Origin: Udaeobacter sp025935755
Lineage (GTDB): Bacteria > Verrucomicrobiota > Verrucomicrobiia > Chthoniobacterales > UBA10450
Reading direction: 5' to 3'
Length of the DNA stretch: 64,000 nt
NCBI GenBank assembly: GCA_036278715.1
Contig: DASUKN010000014.1
Location: forward strand, 1 to 64,000
Below are positions 1 through 9,146 of the stretch, piece by piece. The notes under the pieces were generated by a model. That model saw only the letters and a list, made by a program, of their open reading frames with translations. It had not been told where the DNA came from and made no database searches. The first letter of the stretch is position 1. The number at the start of each line of letters is the position of its first letter. The position numbers were made by a program, and so were the translations under genes.

Positions 1-1209
1 GTCAGCGATCATTTTCAATACCTGGCGAGCATGGGGCCACTGGCGTTGGCCGGAGCAGGTATCACAACCGTTATCAGTCGCGTCTGTTCGACGCCGAGGA
101 TATCGGCGTCTGACACAAACGGCCTGCAATCTTTGGCCAAGGATGTGGTCGGTTCGCGAGTGCGATTAGCTCTGACCATTGTCGTGTGCGGAATCATTCT
201 GGTCTCGCTTGGTTTCTTGACGTGGCGGCAGACCGCGGAATATCAGAATCTCATCGCTTTATACACCGCGACGTTACAAAAAAATCCGGGTTGCTGGATG
301 GCGCATTACAATTTCGGGATTGTTCTGAGTGAGCAGGGAAAATCCGATGCAGCCATCGACCATTACAGGCGAGCGGTTGAGTTGCGGCCTGATTACGCGG
401 AGGCGCATTACAATTTGGGCCGCCTTTTGGTTGAGAAAGGCCACCTTGAGGATGCGATCGCTCATTACGAAAAGGCAGCCGCGATTAATCCCCGCGATGC
501 GGAAGCCCAAAACAATCTTGGCGTCACGCTTTTCGGGATAGGACGCGCTGATGAGGCGATCGCGCATTATCAGAAGGCGATCCAGATGCAGCCCGATTAC
601 GCGGAGGCCTCTTGCAATCTTGCCAACGCGCTTATCGCCAAAGGCGATCTTGACGGCGCGATCGCGCGTTACACCGTCTGCCTTGCTGCCGTTCCCGATC
701 AGGAAGAAGCACGATACAATCTCGCAAGCGCTCTTCTACGTAGAGGCCGCATTGATGATGCCATTATCCAATACCAGAAAGTCCTCGAAGTGCATCCCGA
801 CAGCGCGGACGCACACGCGAATCTGGGCAGCGCATGGCTTGCGAAGCGGCGTTTTCACGATGCAATAACGGAATACAAAAAGGCGCTTCAGCTTTCGCCC
901 GAAAATTTGGCTGCGTTGAGTAACCTCGCGTGGTTGCTGGCGACCTCTTCAGATCCTTCTCTGCGAGATGGACCTGAGGCTGTGCGTTTGGCCGAGTTGG
1001 CCGACTCCGCAAGTTCCAGGAGTGAAAAGCACGCGACCGTTCTTCGGATTTTGGCCGCGGCTTACGCGGAAGCCGGCCAGTTTACTGAGGCTAAGAACAC
1101 TGCCCAAGAGGCGTTGCAAGCAGCAAATGTCCAGGGTAACACCGGTTTGGCAGATGCACTGCAAGGGGAACTCGCTCTTTATGACTTGGGGCTTCCATAT
1201 CATAGATGA
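1..1209 (+). CDS. GT-C/TPR protein (TMTC-like), 3' part only
   Basis: The reading frame is open from base 1, so the gene starts upstream of the window. The first residues (VSDHFQYLASMGPLALAG) align with residue 345 onward of the 688-residue paralogue at 7005-9071, so about 340 residues, including the catalytic GT-C membrane part, are missing. What remains is the last membrane helix (residues near 55-75), about seven TPR repeats from residue 95 to 310, and a C-terminal cap (NLAWLLATSSDPSLRDG ... LYDLGLPYHR) shared with three paralogues in this window. Compared with the 7005 paralogue there are about 24 extra residues before the last helix, coinciding with a hairpin-bearing repeat at 90-128. 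The family role, glycosyl transfer from a lipid-linked sugar to protein, is inferred from architecture. The family assignment is sure; the substrate is unknown. Confidence 0.85.
   Translation, partial: VSDHFQYLASMGPLALAGAGITTVISRVCSTPRISASDTNGLQSLAKDVVGSRVRLALTIVVCGIILVSLGFLTWRQTAEYQNLIALYTATLQKNPGCWMAHYNFGIVLSEQGKSDAAIDHYRRAVELRPDYAEAHYNLGRLLVEKGHLEDAIAHYEKAAAINPRDAEAQNNLGVTLFGIGRADEAIAHYQKAIQMQPDYAEASCNLANALIAKGDLDGAIARYTVCLAAVPDQEEARYNLASALLRRGRIDDAIIQYQKVLEVHPDSADAHANLGSAWLAKRRFHDAITEYKKALQLSPENLAALSNLAWLLATSSDPSLRDGPEAVRLAELADSASSRSEKHATVLRILAAAYAEAGQFTEAKNTAQEALQAANVQGNTGLADALQGELALYDLGLPYHR
90..128 (+). repeat. Dispersed hairpin repeat inside the coding sequence
   Basis: GACGCCGA (90-97) and TCGGCGTC (103-110) form a perfect 8-bp stem with a 5-base loop. 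It is followed by a tail reading on from GGCGTCTGACACA. The 26 bases at 103-128 match 58745-58770 at 23 positions, and the GCGTCTGACACAGACGC palindrome at 49362-49378 carries the same word. Here the copy lies in frame within the first, partial gene, where that protein has extra residues relative to its paralogue. Confidence 0.6.
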
Positions 1210-1243
1210 CGAGGCGAATCGATTCGAAGAAAACATACCGCGC

Positions 1244-3328
1244 TCAGTCTCGAACACTGAGGCCTGCTCGGTAGAGCATAATTTCTTCTTCTAATTTTTT
1301 TGCGAGCTCTGGCTTGCCCTGCGCGTTTGAGAGCGCCTTTGCTGTCTCTGCTGTCCCGGCTGCTTCGGCGAATTGCCCGGCCTCTGCCTGCGCGGCGGCG
1401 AAGGTACGAATGAAACTTGGATTTCTGCCGCCGGAGACCTGCACCGCTTTCGCTGCGAATGTAATCGCTTGTGTTCCATCGCGCATTGAAGCATCGGAAC
1501 AAGTCGCCAGAATCCAAGCCAGGTTATTTAACGCCGCAGCATCCTCTGGTGTGATGTTCAGAGCCTGCTTGTACTCTGAGATTGCTTCGCGCATTTTCCC
1601 TTGTTTGCGAAGCGCATCGCCAACATTCCTGTGAGCTTCTGCGTCGTGTGGATGTATCTCAAGAGCTTTCCGCCATTGGGTGATCGCCTCGTCGATTTGG
1701 CCCTTTTGAAATAGCACGGTGCCGAGGTTGAAATAGGCGTCCGCGTAATCAGGTCGCAGTTTCACTGCTTCCTGAAGATGATCGACTGCTGCATCATAAA
1801 GGTGTTGCCTTGCAAGAACGTTACCGAGATTGCTTTGGATGAGTGCCATACCAAGGCCATAATGGCTTTGGGTATTTTTTGATCTTATCTGCAGCGCCAT
1901 TTGGAACTCCGAAGTCGCTTTGTCTAATTCCCCTCTGCGTAGAAAGAGGAAGCCAAGGTTATTGTGAGCGACGTCATTTTCGCCGGTAACGGCAAGCGCG
2001 CGGTTCCAAAGCGTCTCGCTATTCTTCCAATAAGAAGTTTGGTCGAAAGCCCGTACGCCGAGAGCTAGAATTGCCACTGCAGCTGTCATGGCGACCAGAG
2101 CGCGACCCAGACGCGTTGAGCTCACGCTCAGGTCGCCGACCGTCCACGCCATCATCATGTAAAGCCCGATTTGTGGGAGGTACGTGTAACGATCAGCACG
2201 CGCCTGCTCGCCCACCTGCACCAGACCAATCACGGGAACCAGCATTCCCAAATACCAGAACCAGCCGGTAAGAAGGTAAGGCTTCGTGCGTCGCAGAATA
2301 ATAACTGCCAAAGTAACAGCGACCACAACAGCAAGGGCCGTTGTAACATTCAAAAGTGAGATACCATCATTCGGGTGCGGATAAAAAACCCCGAGCCGCA
2401 TCGGCCATAACATCTTCCAAATGTAAGTAACATAAGATACAATCGCATTTTGCAGCCTCCATAAAAGCGGCAGTTGATCGATCGCAGTAGGACCCGTCCG
2501 TTGCGCAAACAAAGTCGCCACGCACGAGAAGACGGATAGGGCGAACAGTGGAATCTTTTCGATGATTAAGCTCTGCAACTGACGACGCAATTGCTGGTCG
2601 TCGGATCCGATTCTACCGAGAGGCCAGTAGTCTAAAAGCAGTAGCACGAATGGCAGCGTTACGAGCATGGGCTTGGACATCAGCCCAAAAGCGAAAAGCA
2701 ATATCACGAGGATATATCGAAACACCGAGGCAGCCCGTGTATAACGAGCGTACGCCAGGAGGGTAAGCATGAAAAAGACTGCGCTAAGAACATCTTTTCG
2801 CTCGGCTATCCAGGCCACCGATTCAACGTGCAGCGGGTGAATGGCAAAGAGCGCAGCCACGAAACTGCTTTGCCACAACGCATGGGTCATTTGCTTGAGC
2901 AGCAGAAAAAGCAACAAGACCGCAACTATGTGGAGAATGACGTTCGTGAGATGATGGCCACGCGGGTTTAGCCCGTACAGCTGGCAATCGAGCATGTGGG
3001 ATAGCGTGGTAAGAGGATGCCAGTTGCGTGCATGAGCCTGAGTGAAGGCGGCGACCATCCCCTCGGTGGAAACTCCTTTTATGACCAGCGGATTTTCGTA
3101 GACGTAAACGTGATCGTCGAAATTGACGAAATCGTGAGTTAATGTTTGTCCGAATACGGCCCAGGTGATTGCAATGAGAGCAAGGCAGATCACAACGTGA
3201 ATAGCCCGTGATTCAGCGCGCCCGCCACGTACACGTGCCCCTGAGTCAAACACATCGGATGACTGCTTTCGGAGTGTCCGAACCTGCCGCTCTTTGATTC
3301 CGCGGGTGTTAGGGAGACGAGGTGCCAT
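1244..3328 (-). CDS. GT-C membrane glycosyltransferase with C-terminal TPR (TMTC-like)
   Basis: This 694-residue protein has a basic cytosolic N-terminus and a first helix at about 43-61. The motif FVNFDDHVYVYENP follows, with Asp71-Asp72 in the first outer loop, the position of the acidic catalytic residue in GT-C enzymes. About ten helices run to residue 430, including HPLHVESVAWIAERKDVLS, a block shared with eukaryotic TMTC O-mannosyltransferases. TPR repeats cover about 440-600 and a conserved cap follows (NLAWILATCSDASMRDG ... LYRAGLSVRD). It probably glycosylates a protein at the membrane from a polyprenyl-phosphate sugar. The ATG start overlaps the end of the upstream gene by 20 bases, so the two are probably co-transcribed. 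They look like a tandem duplication. Neither acceptor nor donor can be read from sequence. Confidence 0.85.
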   Translation of the reverse strand: MAPRLPNTRGIKERQVRTLRKQSSDVFDSGARVRGGRAESRAIHVVICLALIAITWAVFGQTLTHDFVNFDDHVYVYENPLVIKGVSTEGMVAAFTQAHARNWHPLTTLSHMLDCQLYGLNPRGHHLTNVILHIVAVLLLFLLLKQMTHALWQSSFVAALFAIHPLHVESVAWIAERKDVLSAVFFMLTLLAYARYTRAASVFRYILVILLFAFGLMSKPMLVTLPFVLLLLDYWPLGRIGSDDQQLRRQLQSLIIEKIPLFALSVFSCVATLFAQRTGPTAIDQLPLLWRLQNAIVSYVTYIWKMLWPMRLGVFYPHPNDGISLLNVTTALAVVVAVTLAVIILRRTKPYLLTGWFWYLGMLVPVIGLVQVGEQARADRYTYLPQIGLYMMMAWTVGDLSVSSTRLGRALVAMTAAVAILALGVRAFDQTSYWKNSETLWNRALAVTGENDVAHNNLGFLFLRRGELDKATSEFQMALQIRSKNTQSHYGLGMALIQSNLGNVLARQHLYDAAVDHLQEAVKLRPDYADAYFNLGTVLFQKGQIDEAITQWRKALEIHPHDAEAHRNVGDALRKQGKMREAISEYKQALNITPEDAAALNNLAWILATCSDASMRDGTQAITFAAKAVQVSGGRNPSFIRTFAAAQAEAGQFAEAAGTAETAKALSNAQGKPELAKKLEEEIMLYRAGLSVRD

Positions 3329-5216
3329 CTGTTAATGTTCGATCACGTAGCGGTCTGCCGGATTGATAAAGAGCGATATTGCTCTGTAATTCAGCAGCCA
3401 AAGCAGGGTTGCCTTGAGTCGTTGCCAAGTCAGCGCCGCGCTGTGCGGTTTCCACAGCATCAGCAAAACGTCCCGCCTCTGCGTACGCGGCAGCAAGCAC
3501 TCTATAAATCATTGAAATTTTGCCAGCCGAGATACGAAGTGCTCGTTCGCCGAGTTCAACCGCCCGTGTACCGTCCCGAATCGAGTCTTCCGGGCAGGTG
3601 GCAAACACCCAGGCAAGATTGCTCGCAGCGTTTCCGTTCTCGGGCTGATTTGCGAGCGCCTCCTGCCACTGCTCAACGGCTTCTCGTACATGGCCTTGTT
3701 GAATCAACGCGGTTCCGAGAGTGTTACGAGCTTCGACGTTTTCAGGTTCTAACTCCAGGAATTTGCGATACTGAACCATCGCTTCGGCCACTTGCCCTTT
3801 TTTTAGTAGAGCCTTAGCAAGATTGTCGTGAGCCGGTGCGTTCGCAGGACGCAGATCTACGGCTGATTGCAGCTTCGCAATGGCCTCGTCCAACTGTCCT
3901 TTGTCCAGAAAAATGATGCCGAGATTGTTCAGCGCGACGTCATTGTTGCTGGTCACCGCGAGCGCATGTGTAAACAGTGTTTCGCTGTCACGCCAGTAGG
4001 AGGTCTGAACCCATGCGCGCCAACTTAAAGCGCCTACTGTAAAAACAGCAGCGGTGCCCAGAGCTATGCTTTGAAAGCGCCACACTCGAGTCAAATCGCC
4101 TAACGTCCAGGTAATCGCGATGTAAAGTCCGATCTGCGGCAGGTATGTGTAGCGATCCGCGTGTCCCTGCCATCCTACCTGGAGCAATCCAATCACCGGA
4201 ACAAGCATGCCCAGGTACCATAACCAACCGGTCACGACATACGGCGCCTTCTTCCTGAAGAGAAATGCTGCAACCGTGATTCCAACAAGCAGAGCTGAAG
4301 CGAGGATCACTTCCAATATCGGCAGTCTGTTTTCAGGGTGCGGATAGAAAACAGAAAGATCTGCCGGCCAGAACATTTGCCGGATGTAAATAGCATAGGC
4401 AACGAAGGCGTTAGTTATCCGTTCTGATATTGGCAACTGCTCAGTCCAACCGATTGCTCCGCGCTGAGCCAGATACGTGACGATGCTTGAAATGGCAGAA
4501 AGCGCGAGCAGAGGAATCTTTTCTAACAGGAGCCGCAAAAACTGTTGGCCGGATTTTGACGTGCGAGCGTCGAATCTCCCAAGCGGCCAGTAATCGAGCA
4601 GCAAAAGAACAAACGGCAGCGTAACCAGCATCGGTTTTGACATCAGCCCGAACCCGACAACAAGTGCGACGGTTAAATACCGGCTGGTCGATGGTGCTCG
4701 CGTGTAATGTAAGTAAGCCAGCAGGGTGAGCATGAAGAAGACGGCACTCAGCACGTCTTTGCGTTCAGCGATCCACGCCACCGATTCCACATGCAGTGGG
4801 TGCACGGCGAACACGGCCGACACAAACGCGCTGCGCCACAAAGCGCCTGTCATTCGCGACAACGCAACAAAGAGAAGAACCACAGCGAGCGCGTGAAGCA
4901 ACACATTGGTAAAGTGATGCCAACCTGCATTTTTCTCGTGCAGTTGGCAGTCCAGCATGTGCGAGATTGTCGTCAGCGGATGCCAGTTTTCCGAATGGAC
5001 GTGAGTGAATGCCCAAACCACGTTTGTAAGAGTGATTCCGCTGGTGATCCTGGCGTTTTGATACACGTAACTCGGATCATCGTAGTTGACGAAATCGTAC
5101 CGGATCGTTTGACCGAAAACGCCCCACGTGAGCACTGCCAGAGCAATGCAGATGCCGATGGTCTTCCAACGTAAGCTTCGCGGTTGGAGAGCGGTTGATT
5201 GATGGCTAATGCGCAC
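3309..5216 (-). CDS. GT-C membrane glycosyltransferase with C-terminal TPR (TMTC-like)
   Basis: This 635-residue close paralogue of the next gene downstream has the same plan: first helix at about 20-36, FVNYDDPSYVYQN with Asp46-Asp47 in the first outer loop, the block HPLHVESVAWIAERKDVLS, several further helices, TPR repeats from about residue 415, and the cap NLAWVFATCPEDSIRDG ... LYQSGRPLRD followed by about ten extra residues. The start codon is GTG at 5216; no better ATG precedes the first helix. It is the middle gene of a three-gene minus-strand run (GT39-type gene at 5246-6856, 29 bases upstream). The expected role is membrane-bound glycosyl transfer, with the TPR part as a protein-docking module. 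This is inferred from architecture, not shown. Confidence 0.85.
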   Translation of the reverse strand: MRISHQSTALQPRSLRWKTIGICIALAVLTWGVFGQTIRYDFVNYDDPSYVYQNARITSGITLTNVVWAFTHVHSENWHPLTTISHMLDCQLHEKNAGWHHFTNVLLHALAVVLLFVALSRMTGALWRSAFVSAVFAVHPLHVESVAWIAERKDVLSAVFFMLTLLAYLHYTRAPSTSRYLTVALVVGFGLMSKPMLVTLPFVLLLLDYWPLGRFDARTSKSGQQFLRLLLEKIPLLALSAISSIVTYLAQRGAIGWTEQLPISERITNAFVAYAIYIRQMFWPADLSVFYPHPENRLPILEVILASALLVGITVAAFLFRKKAPYVVTGWLWYLGMLVPVIGLLQVGWQGHADRYTYLPQIGLYIAITWTLGDLTRVWRFQSIALGTAAVFTVGALSWRAWVQTSYWRDSETLFTHALAVTSNNDVALNNLGIIFLDKGQLDEAIAKLQSAVDLRPANAPAHDNLAKALLKKGQVAEAMVQYRKFLELEPENVEARNTLGTALIQQGHVREAVEQWQEALANQPENGNAASNLAWVFATCPEDSIRDGTRAVELGERALRISAGKISMIYRVLAAAYAEAGRFADAVETAQRGADLATTQGNPALAAELQSNIALYQSGRPLRDRTLTDGTSSP

Positions 5217-5245
5217 CTGCGACGAAAAGTGTGGGACGAAACGGC

Positions 5246-6856
5246 TTAGAGGTTTCGTCTGTAAATCAGAATGTAGTCTTTCAAAGCCGGCACAGACGTC
5301 GGGACGTTGTCGAAGTAATACTCTGTCTCCGGCGAAGTAATGTTCACGAATCCTGCCGGACTATAATTTTTCGCGATATACTCGTTTGCCCAACTGAAGA
5401 TCATCGGATCCGATCCCGGCCGTCGATACCAGGAATCGTTCATCGTGACAGATACCAGATATTTCGGGTTCGCGCGTTCGATCTCCCTGATCATCTCCTC
5501 CTGCATTTGGCGCGCATATTTTTGCGGTTCCATCAGCGGATAAGTATAAATGTAACCCGTCGCAGAATGTCGTTGTGAATAGAAATAAATCTCCGGTTCT
5601 GATCCCAACACCGCGATGGTGTCATCCGGATTTGTGTGTTCGCGCAGATAATCGCCAATCCTGAGAGCCTCAGGAAACGCACTCTCCGGGTAAATCATTC
5701 GACTGACCTCAGCTGGAGATAACCGAAAAAACAGTTTTTTGTAATGCAGGAGCGGAAGTGCTAGTGCTGCTGCAGTCACGATCAGCGGAACGACTTTATA
5801 GGGTGCTATGCGATCGGGCAATGCACCAGCCAGCGCAGTTATTCCAATTCCTGCAAGCGACGCGAGCGCAGGAAGAATGAGGACGAAATAATGGTGTCGG
5901 AAATAAAAGCCCGGGCAAACAGCCAACGCGGAAAAGAAGAGCAGGCCGAGAAAAAACAGCGTTCCGGCACGCAGCCGTTCAATCCAGATTCCTGTAACTG
6001 CGCCGATTCCCGCAAGCGACCATATGGGCCAGTTCGCTCCAATCACTTCACTCAGCCGTCCCAGTAAGAACGGGGAAACGTCGCTGAAGCGAAGGAGACC
6101 GCCATATTGTTGTGCGTAATCGATTGTCCAGAACCAGAACTGCCTAAATACACCGGTGCAGACCAGGTACAGACACATCATCGCCAACGGCAGAATCACG
6201 CCGCACCCGAACACCAGCGCGCGTGGCATCCACTCCTTCGGTCGAAGCGCGCGACGAATATCTTTCGTGATCAGGTAAATCACGCCGAAAACGGCGAAAA
6301 ATATTCCAGGTTGCTTCATGACCACTCCTAAGCCAAAAAGCGCACCGCTCATGAACAACCGGCCGAAGCGCGCGCGGGCATTTTGATCCAGCAGAAGGAG
6401 CATTCCACAGAGCACAGGCAACATCACGAAATGCGTCGCATGTGCAGCGAATCCGAGCACTCTGGGGCTGACAGAGAGAACCGCGTAGCTTGCAGCCGCG
6501 ACGACACCGGCTGTCTCATTGATCAATCGGCGCACGAGGAAGAACACCAGTGCCACGGTCGCAGCGTTGACAACAAGGAGACCGACGTGAATTCCCGAAA
6601 TTGTTTGTCCGAAAAGCGACATCACGACAGCGTATGCCGCATACGTTCCCGGAAATTTCATATTATAAGCCAGCTTGTAAGGGGGGATGCCTTGCAATAT
6701 GAGCTGGCCGGCATAAGCGTACTCGCCCTCGTCCCGTTCAAGGGGAATTCTCAAGAGACGAATCCTGATTACGAGAACGAGAACGAAAACGATTATCGCC
6801 AAAGTCCACCATGCAAACCGCACAAGCCCGTCGTTGATCTCGGTCTTTCGCACCAC
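5246..6856 (-). CDS. GT39/ArnT-type membrane glycosyltransferase
   Basis: A polytopic protein of about 536 residues. After the first helix comes IPLERDEGEYAYAGQLIL, the acidic first-loop motif of GT39/ArnT/PMT-like enzymes, then PPYKLAYNMKFPGTY, about ten more helices, and a soluble C-terminal part (NPDDTIAVLGSEPEIYFYSQ). Such enzymes move a sugar from a polyprenyl phosphate to a lipid or protein on the outer face of the inner membrane. The open frame extends to an ATG at 6982, but GTG at 6856 is preceded at a 5-base distance by AGGAG, and the extra 42 residues look non-coding, so that start is preferred. GTG at 6853 is equally possible. It is the first gene of the minus-strand run leading into two TMTC-like genes and has no TPR part itself. 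Confidence 0.8.
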   Translation of the reverse strand: MVRKTEINDGLVRFAWWTLAIIVFVLVLVIRIRLLRIPLERDEGEYAYAGQLILQGIPPYKLAYNMKFPGTYAAYAVVMSLFGQTISGIHVGLLVVNAATVALVFFLVRRLINETAGVVAAASYAVLSVSPRVLGFAAHATHFVMLPVLCGMLLLLDQNARARFGRLFMSGALFGLGVVMKQPGIFFAVFGVIYLITKDIRRALRPKEWMPRALVFGCGVILPLAMMCLYLVCTGVFRQFWFWTIDYAQQYGGLLRFSDVSPFLLGRLSEVIGANWPIWSLAGIGAVTGIWIERLRAGTLFFLGLLFFSALAVCPGFYFRHHYFVLILPALASLAGIGITALAGALPDRIAPYKVVPLIVTAAALALPLLHYKKLFFRLSPAEVSRMIYPESAFPEALRIGDYLREHTNPDDTIAVLGSEPEIYFYSQRHSATGYIYTYPLMEPQKYARQMQEEMIREIERANPKYLVSVTMNDSWYRRPGSDPMIFSWANEYIAKNYSPAGFVNITSPETEYYFDNVPTSVPALKDYILIYRRNL

Positions 6857-6861
6857 GAAAG

Positions 6862-6866
6862 CTCCT
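6862..6866 (-). promoter_or_regulatory. Shine-Dalgarno site that fixes the GT39 gene start
   Basis: On the minus strand AGGAG is followed by CTTTC and then GTGGTG. This is the only strong ribosome-binding site upstream of the GT39 gene and argues for a GTG start at 6856 or 6853 rather than the distal ATG at 6982. Confidence 0.6.
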
Positions 6867-7004
6867 ATTTGGATGAGAAACGCAACGTTGCAACTGAAGC
6901 TGGTGCTCGGAACTTCGGGCGGGCGTGGGATTAGCCCGACATTGCAGAGCGGGCCGACTCGGCGGCGCTTTCTTCTCACCATTGCGATCCCCTGCGGCTA
7001 GGGT

Positions 7005-9071
7005 ATGCACGAAATCGCAAGGACCATTTTTTCGTCGCGCAGTCGCGGATTGATCTTCGCTCTCCTCCTCGCAGCGTTGACGGTCTTTGCTTACCGCCCT
7101 GCCTGGCACGGCGGCTTTCTGTGGGACGACGACGACTATATCATCAAGAACGAATTATTAACCGCCCGTGACGGTTGGCAGCGGATTTGGTTTTCTCTCG
7201 ATTCGCCCTCGCAGTATTTCCCATTCACTTACAGCACATTTCGCATCGAGCACGCGTTGTGGGGGCTGAACACGACTGGTTATCACTGGGTGAACATTCT
7301 GCTTCACGTTGGCAATGCCCTTCTGGTGTGGGCAGTGCTGGCGCGGTTGAAAGTACCCGGTGCCTGGTTAGCAGCGGCGATCTTCGCACTACATCCGGTG
7401 CAGGTCGAATCAGTCGCGTGGATTACCGAACGCAAGAACGTGCTGATGGGATTTTTCTTTTTGCTGACGCTGCTTGCCTGGATTGTGTTTGTTGACGAAC
7501 GAACTCGACGTCCATGGATCGTCTATTGCCTGGCGTTAATTTGCTACGTGCTGGCGCTCTCTGCGAAATCCACCGCTTGCACGCTTCCGGCTGCGTTGCT
7601 GCTGATTCTTTGGCTGCAGAAAAAGCCGATCACGATGCGTCGTCTCCTTCAGATTCTTCCCTTCGTCGTGCTTGGAGTCGGAATGGGTTTACTTGCGATT
7701 TGGTGGGAACGCTATCACCAGGGCACGAACCGCGAGCTGTTTACCTTTCTTAGTCCGACCGAACGAATACTCGTCGCCAGTCGCGCGGTCTGGTTTTATC
7801 TGAGCAAAATCTTTTGGCCATCCGATCTCACTTTTATCTATCCGAGATGGAACGTCTCGCCGGCGAATCTGCTCAACTACATCTGGTTGATGGCGAGCCT
7901 TGCGGCGTGCGTGGCTATTTATTTCTGCAGGCGATATTTCGGACGCAGTGTTGAAGTCGCAGCCGCATTCTTCGTGGCCACGCTCACCCCGGTACTGGGA
8001 TTCATCATGCTTTTCACGTTTCGTTACACGTTCGTGGCAGATCATTACCAGTACCTGGCATGCATCGGTCCGATGGCGCTGGCCAGCGCGGGCATCATCA
8101 CTTTGTCCGAAAAATTTGCGCGGTACCGCCCTGCCATTGTCAGCGCCGCGTTGTTGATCGTAGCAGGCTTGGGGGCATTGACGTGGCGACAAGCTTCAAG
8201 TTACACAGATATTGAAACGCTTTGGCGCGTTACTCTGGCAAGAAACCCCGAATGTTGGATGGCACACACGAACCTCGGTCTCGTTCTCATCCAGCGAGGC
8301 AAAATCGACGATGGCATCGCTCATTACCGATCGGCGCTACAAATGCAGCCCGGCTCATGGGATGCCGAGTATAATCTGGGAGCGGCGCTGCTGAGGAGAG
8401 GCCAGGTTGACGAGGCTATCCAGCATGCCGAACGAGCGGTCGTTATGCGTCCAACAGATCCGGACGCTCAGGTCTCGTTAGGCGACGCCCTGCTTCGCAA
8501 AGGCCGCATCGACGATGCAATCGATCATTACCAAAAGGCAATGGCGGCGCGCGGCGATTACTTCCTCGCCCGTTACGGCCTTTGCCAGGCATTAATGGAG
8601 AAAGGCGAACTCGACGGAGCCATCCAGGTTTGTCGAAGTGCACTGGAGCTCTGGCCTTTGGATGTAGATTGTCACACCACGCTGGCGATCGCTCTGGAAG
8701 AAAAAGGCGATGCGGCGGAAGCGATGCAGCATTACGAGAAGGCTTTAGAGCTTTCCCCCAAATCCATTCCCACACTCACCAATCTGGCGTGGCTGCTTGC
8801 AACATCACGGGACGGATCGGTGCGAAATGGCGCGAAGGCGATTGAGCTCGCAAGGCAAGCCGATCGACTGACCGGGGGCGCGAATACGGTCGTGCTGCGC
8901 ACGCTGGCAGCTGCGTACGCGGAGAATGGTGAATTTGTAAACGCGATTCGCACTGCTCGCTCCGCCATGCAACTCACCCGGATGCAGGGGAACGACTCGC
9001 TCACGACAGATCTCGATGAACAGATCAGGTTATATCAACTCGGCCTGCCCTACCGGGAAACGACTAAATAG
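7005..9071 (+). CDS. GT-C membrane glycosyltransferase with C-terminal TPR (TMTC-like)
   Basis: A complete 688-residue copy of the family truncated at the left edge. The first helix is at about 14-30, then GGFLWDDDDYIIKNE (Asp41-Asp44) in the first outer loop. HPVQVESVAWITERKNVLM follows the fourth helix, and the last helices end near residue 395. TPR repeats run from about 410 to 595, and the cap is NLAWLLATSRDGSVRNG ... LYQLGLPYRE. It is transcribed divergently from the GT39 gene, with about 150 bases between starts. The ATG at 7005 has only a weak upstream purine stretch, but no better start precedes the first helix. The donor, acceptor and physiological role are unknown; glycosylation of exported protein is the working inference. 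Confidence 0.85.
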   Translation: MHEIARTIFSSRSRGLIFALLLAALTVFAYRPAWHGGFLWDDDDYIIKNELLTARDGWQRIWFSLDSPSQYFPFTYSTFRIEHALWGLNTTGYHWVNILLHVGNALLVWAVLARLKVPGAWLAAAIFALHPVQVESVAWITERKNVLMGFFFLLTLLAWIVFVDERTRRPWIVYCLALICYVLALSAKSTACTLPAALLLILWLQKKPITMRRLLQILPFVVLGVGMGLLAIWWERYHQGTNRELFTFLSPTERILVASRAVWFYLSKIFWPSDLTFIYPRWNVSPANLLNYIWLMASLAACVAIYFCRRYFGRSVEVAAAFFVATLTPVLGFIMLFTFRYTFVADHYQYLACIGPMALASAGIITLSEKFARYRPAIVSAALLIVAGLGALTWRQASSYTDIETLWRVTLARNPECWMAHTNLGLVLIQRGKIDDGIAHYRSALQMQPGSWDAEYNLGAALLRRGQVDEAIQHAERAVVMRPTDPDAQVSLGDALLRKGRIDDAIDHYQKAMAARGDYFLARYGLCQALMEKGELDGAIQVCRSALELWPLDVDCHTTLAIALEEKGDAAEAMQHYEKALELSPKSIPTLTNLAWLLATSRDGSVRNGAKAIELARQADRLTGGANTVVLRTLAAAYAENGEFVNAIRTARSAMQLTRMQGNDSLTTDLDEQIRLYQLGLPYRETTK

Positions 9072-9146
9072 TCCGGGGCAAATGGTAACATTGGCCTAAC
9101 GATACGGGTTTATCATTCAGCGGGTAGGGCCGCGAAGCTGATCCCG

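Noticed and set aside
5246..6982. Full-length frame of the GT39 gene with ATG at 6982
   Set aside because: The first 42 residues look non-coding, and a strong AGGAG site supports GTG at 6856 instead.
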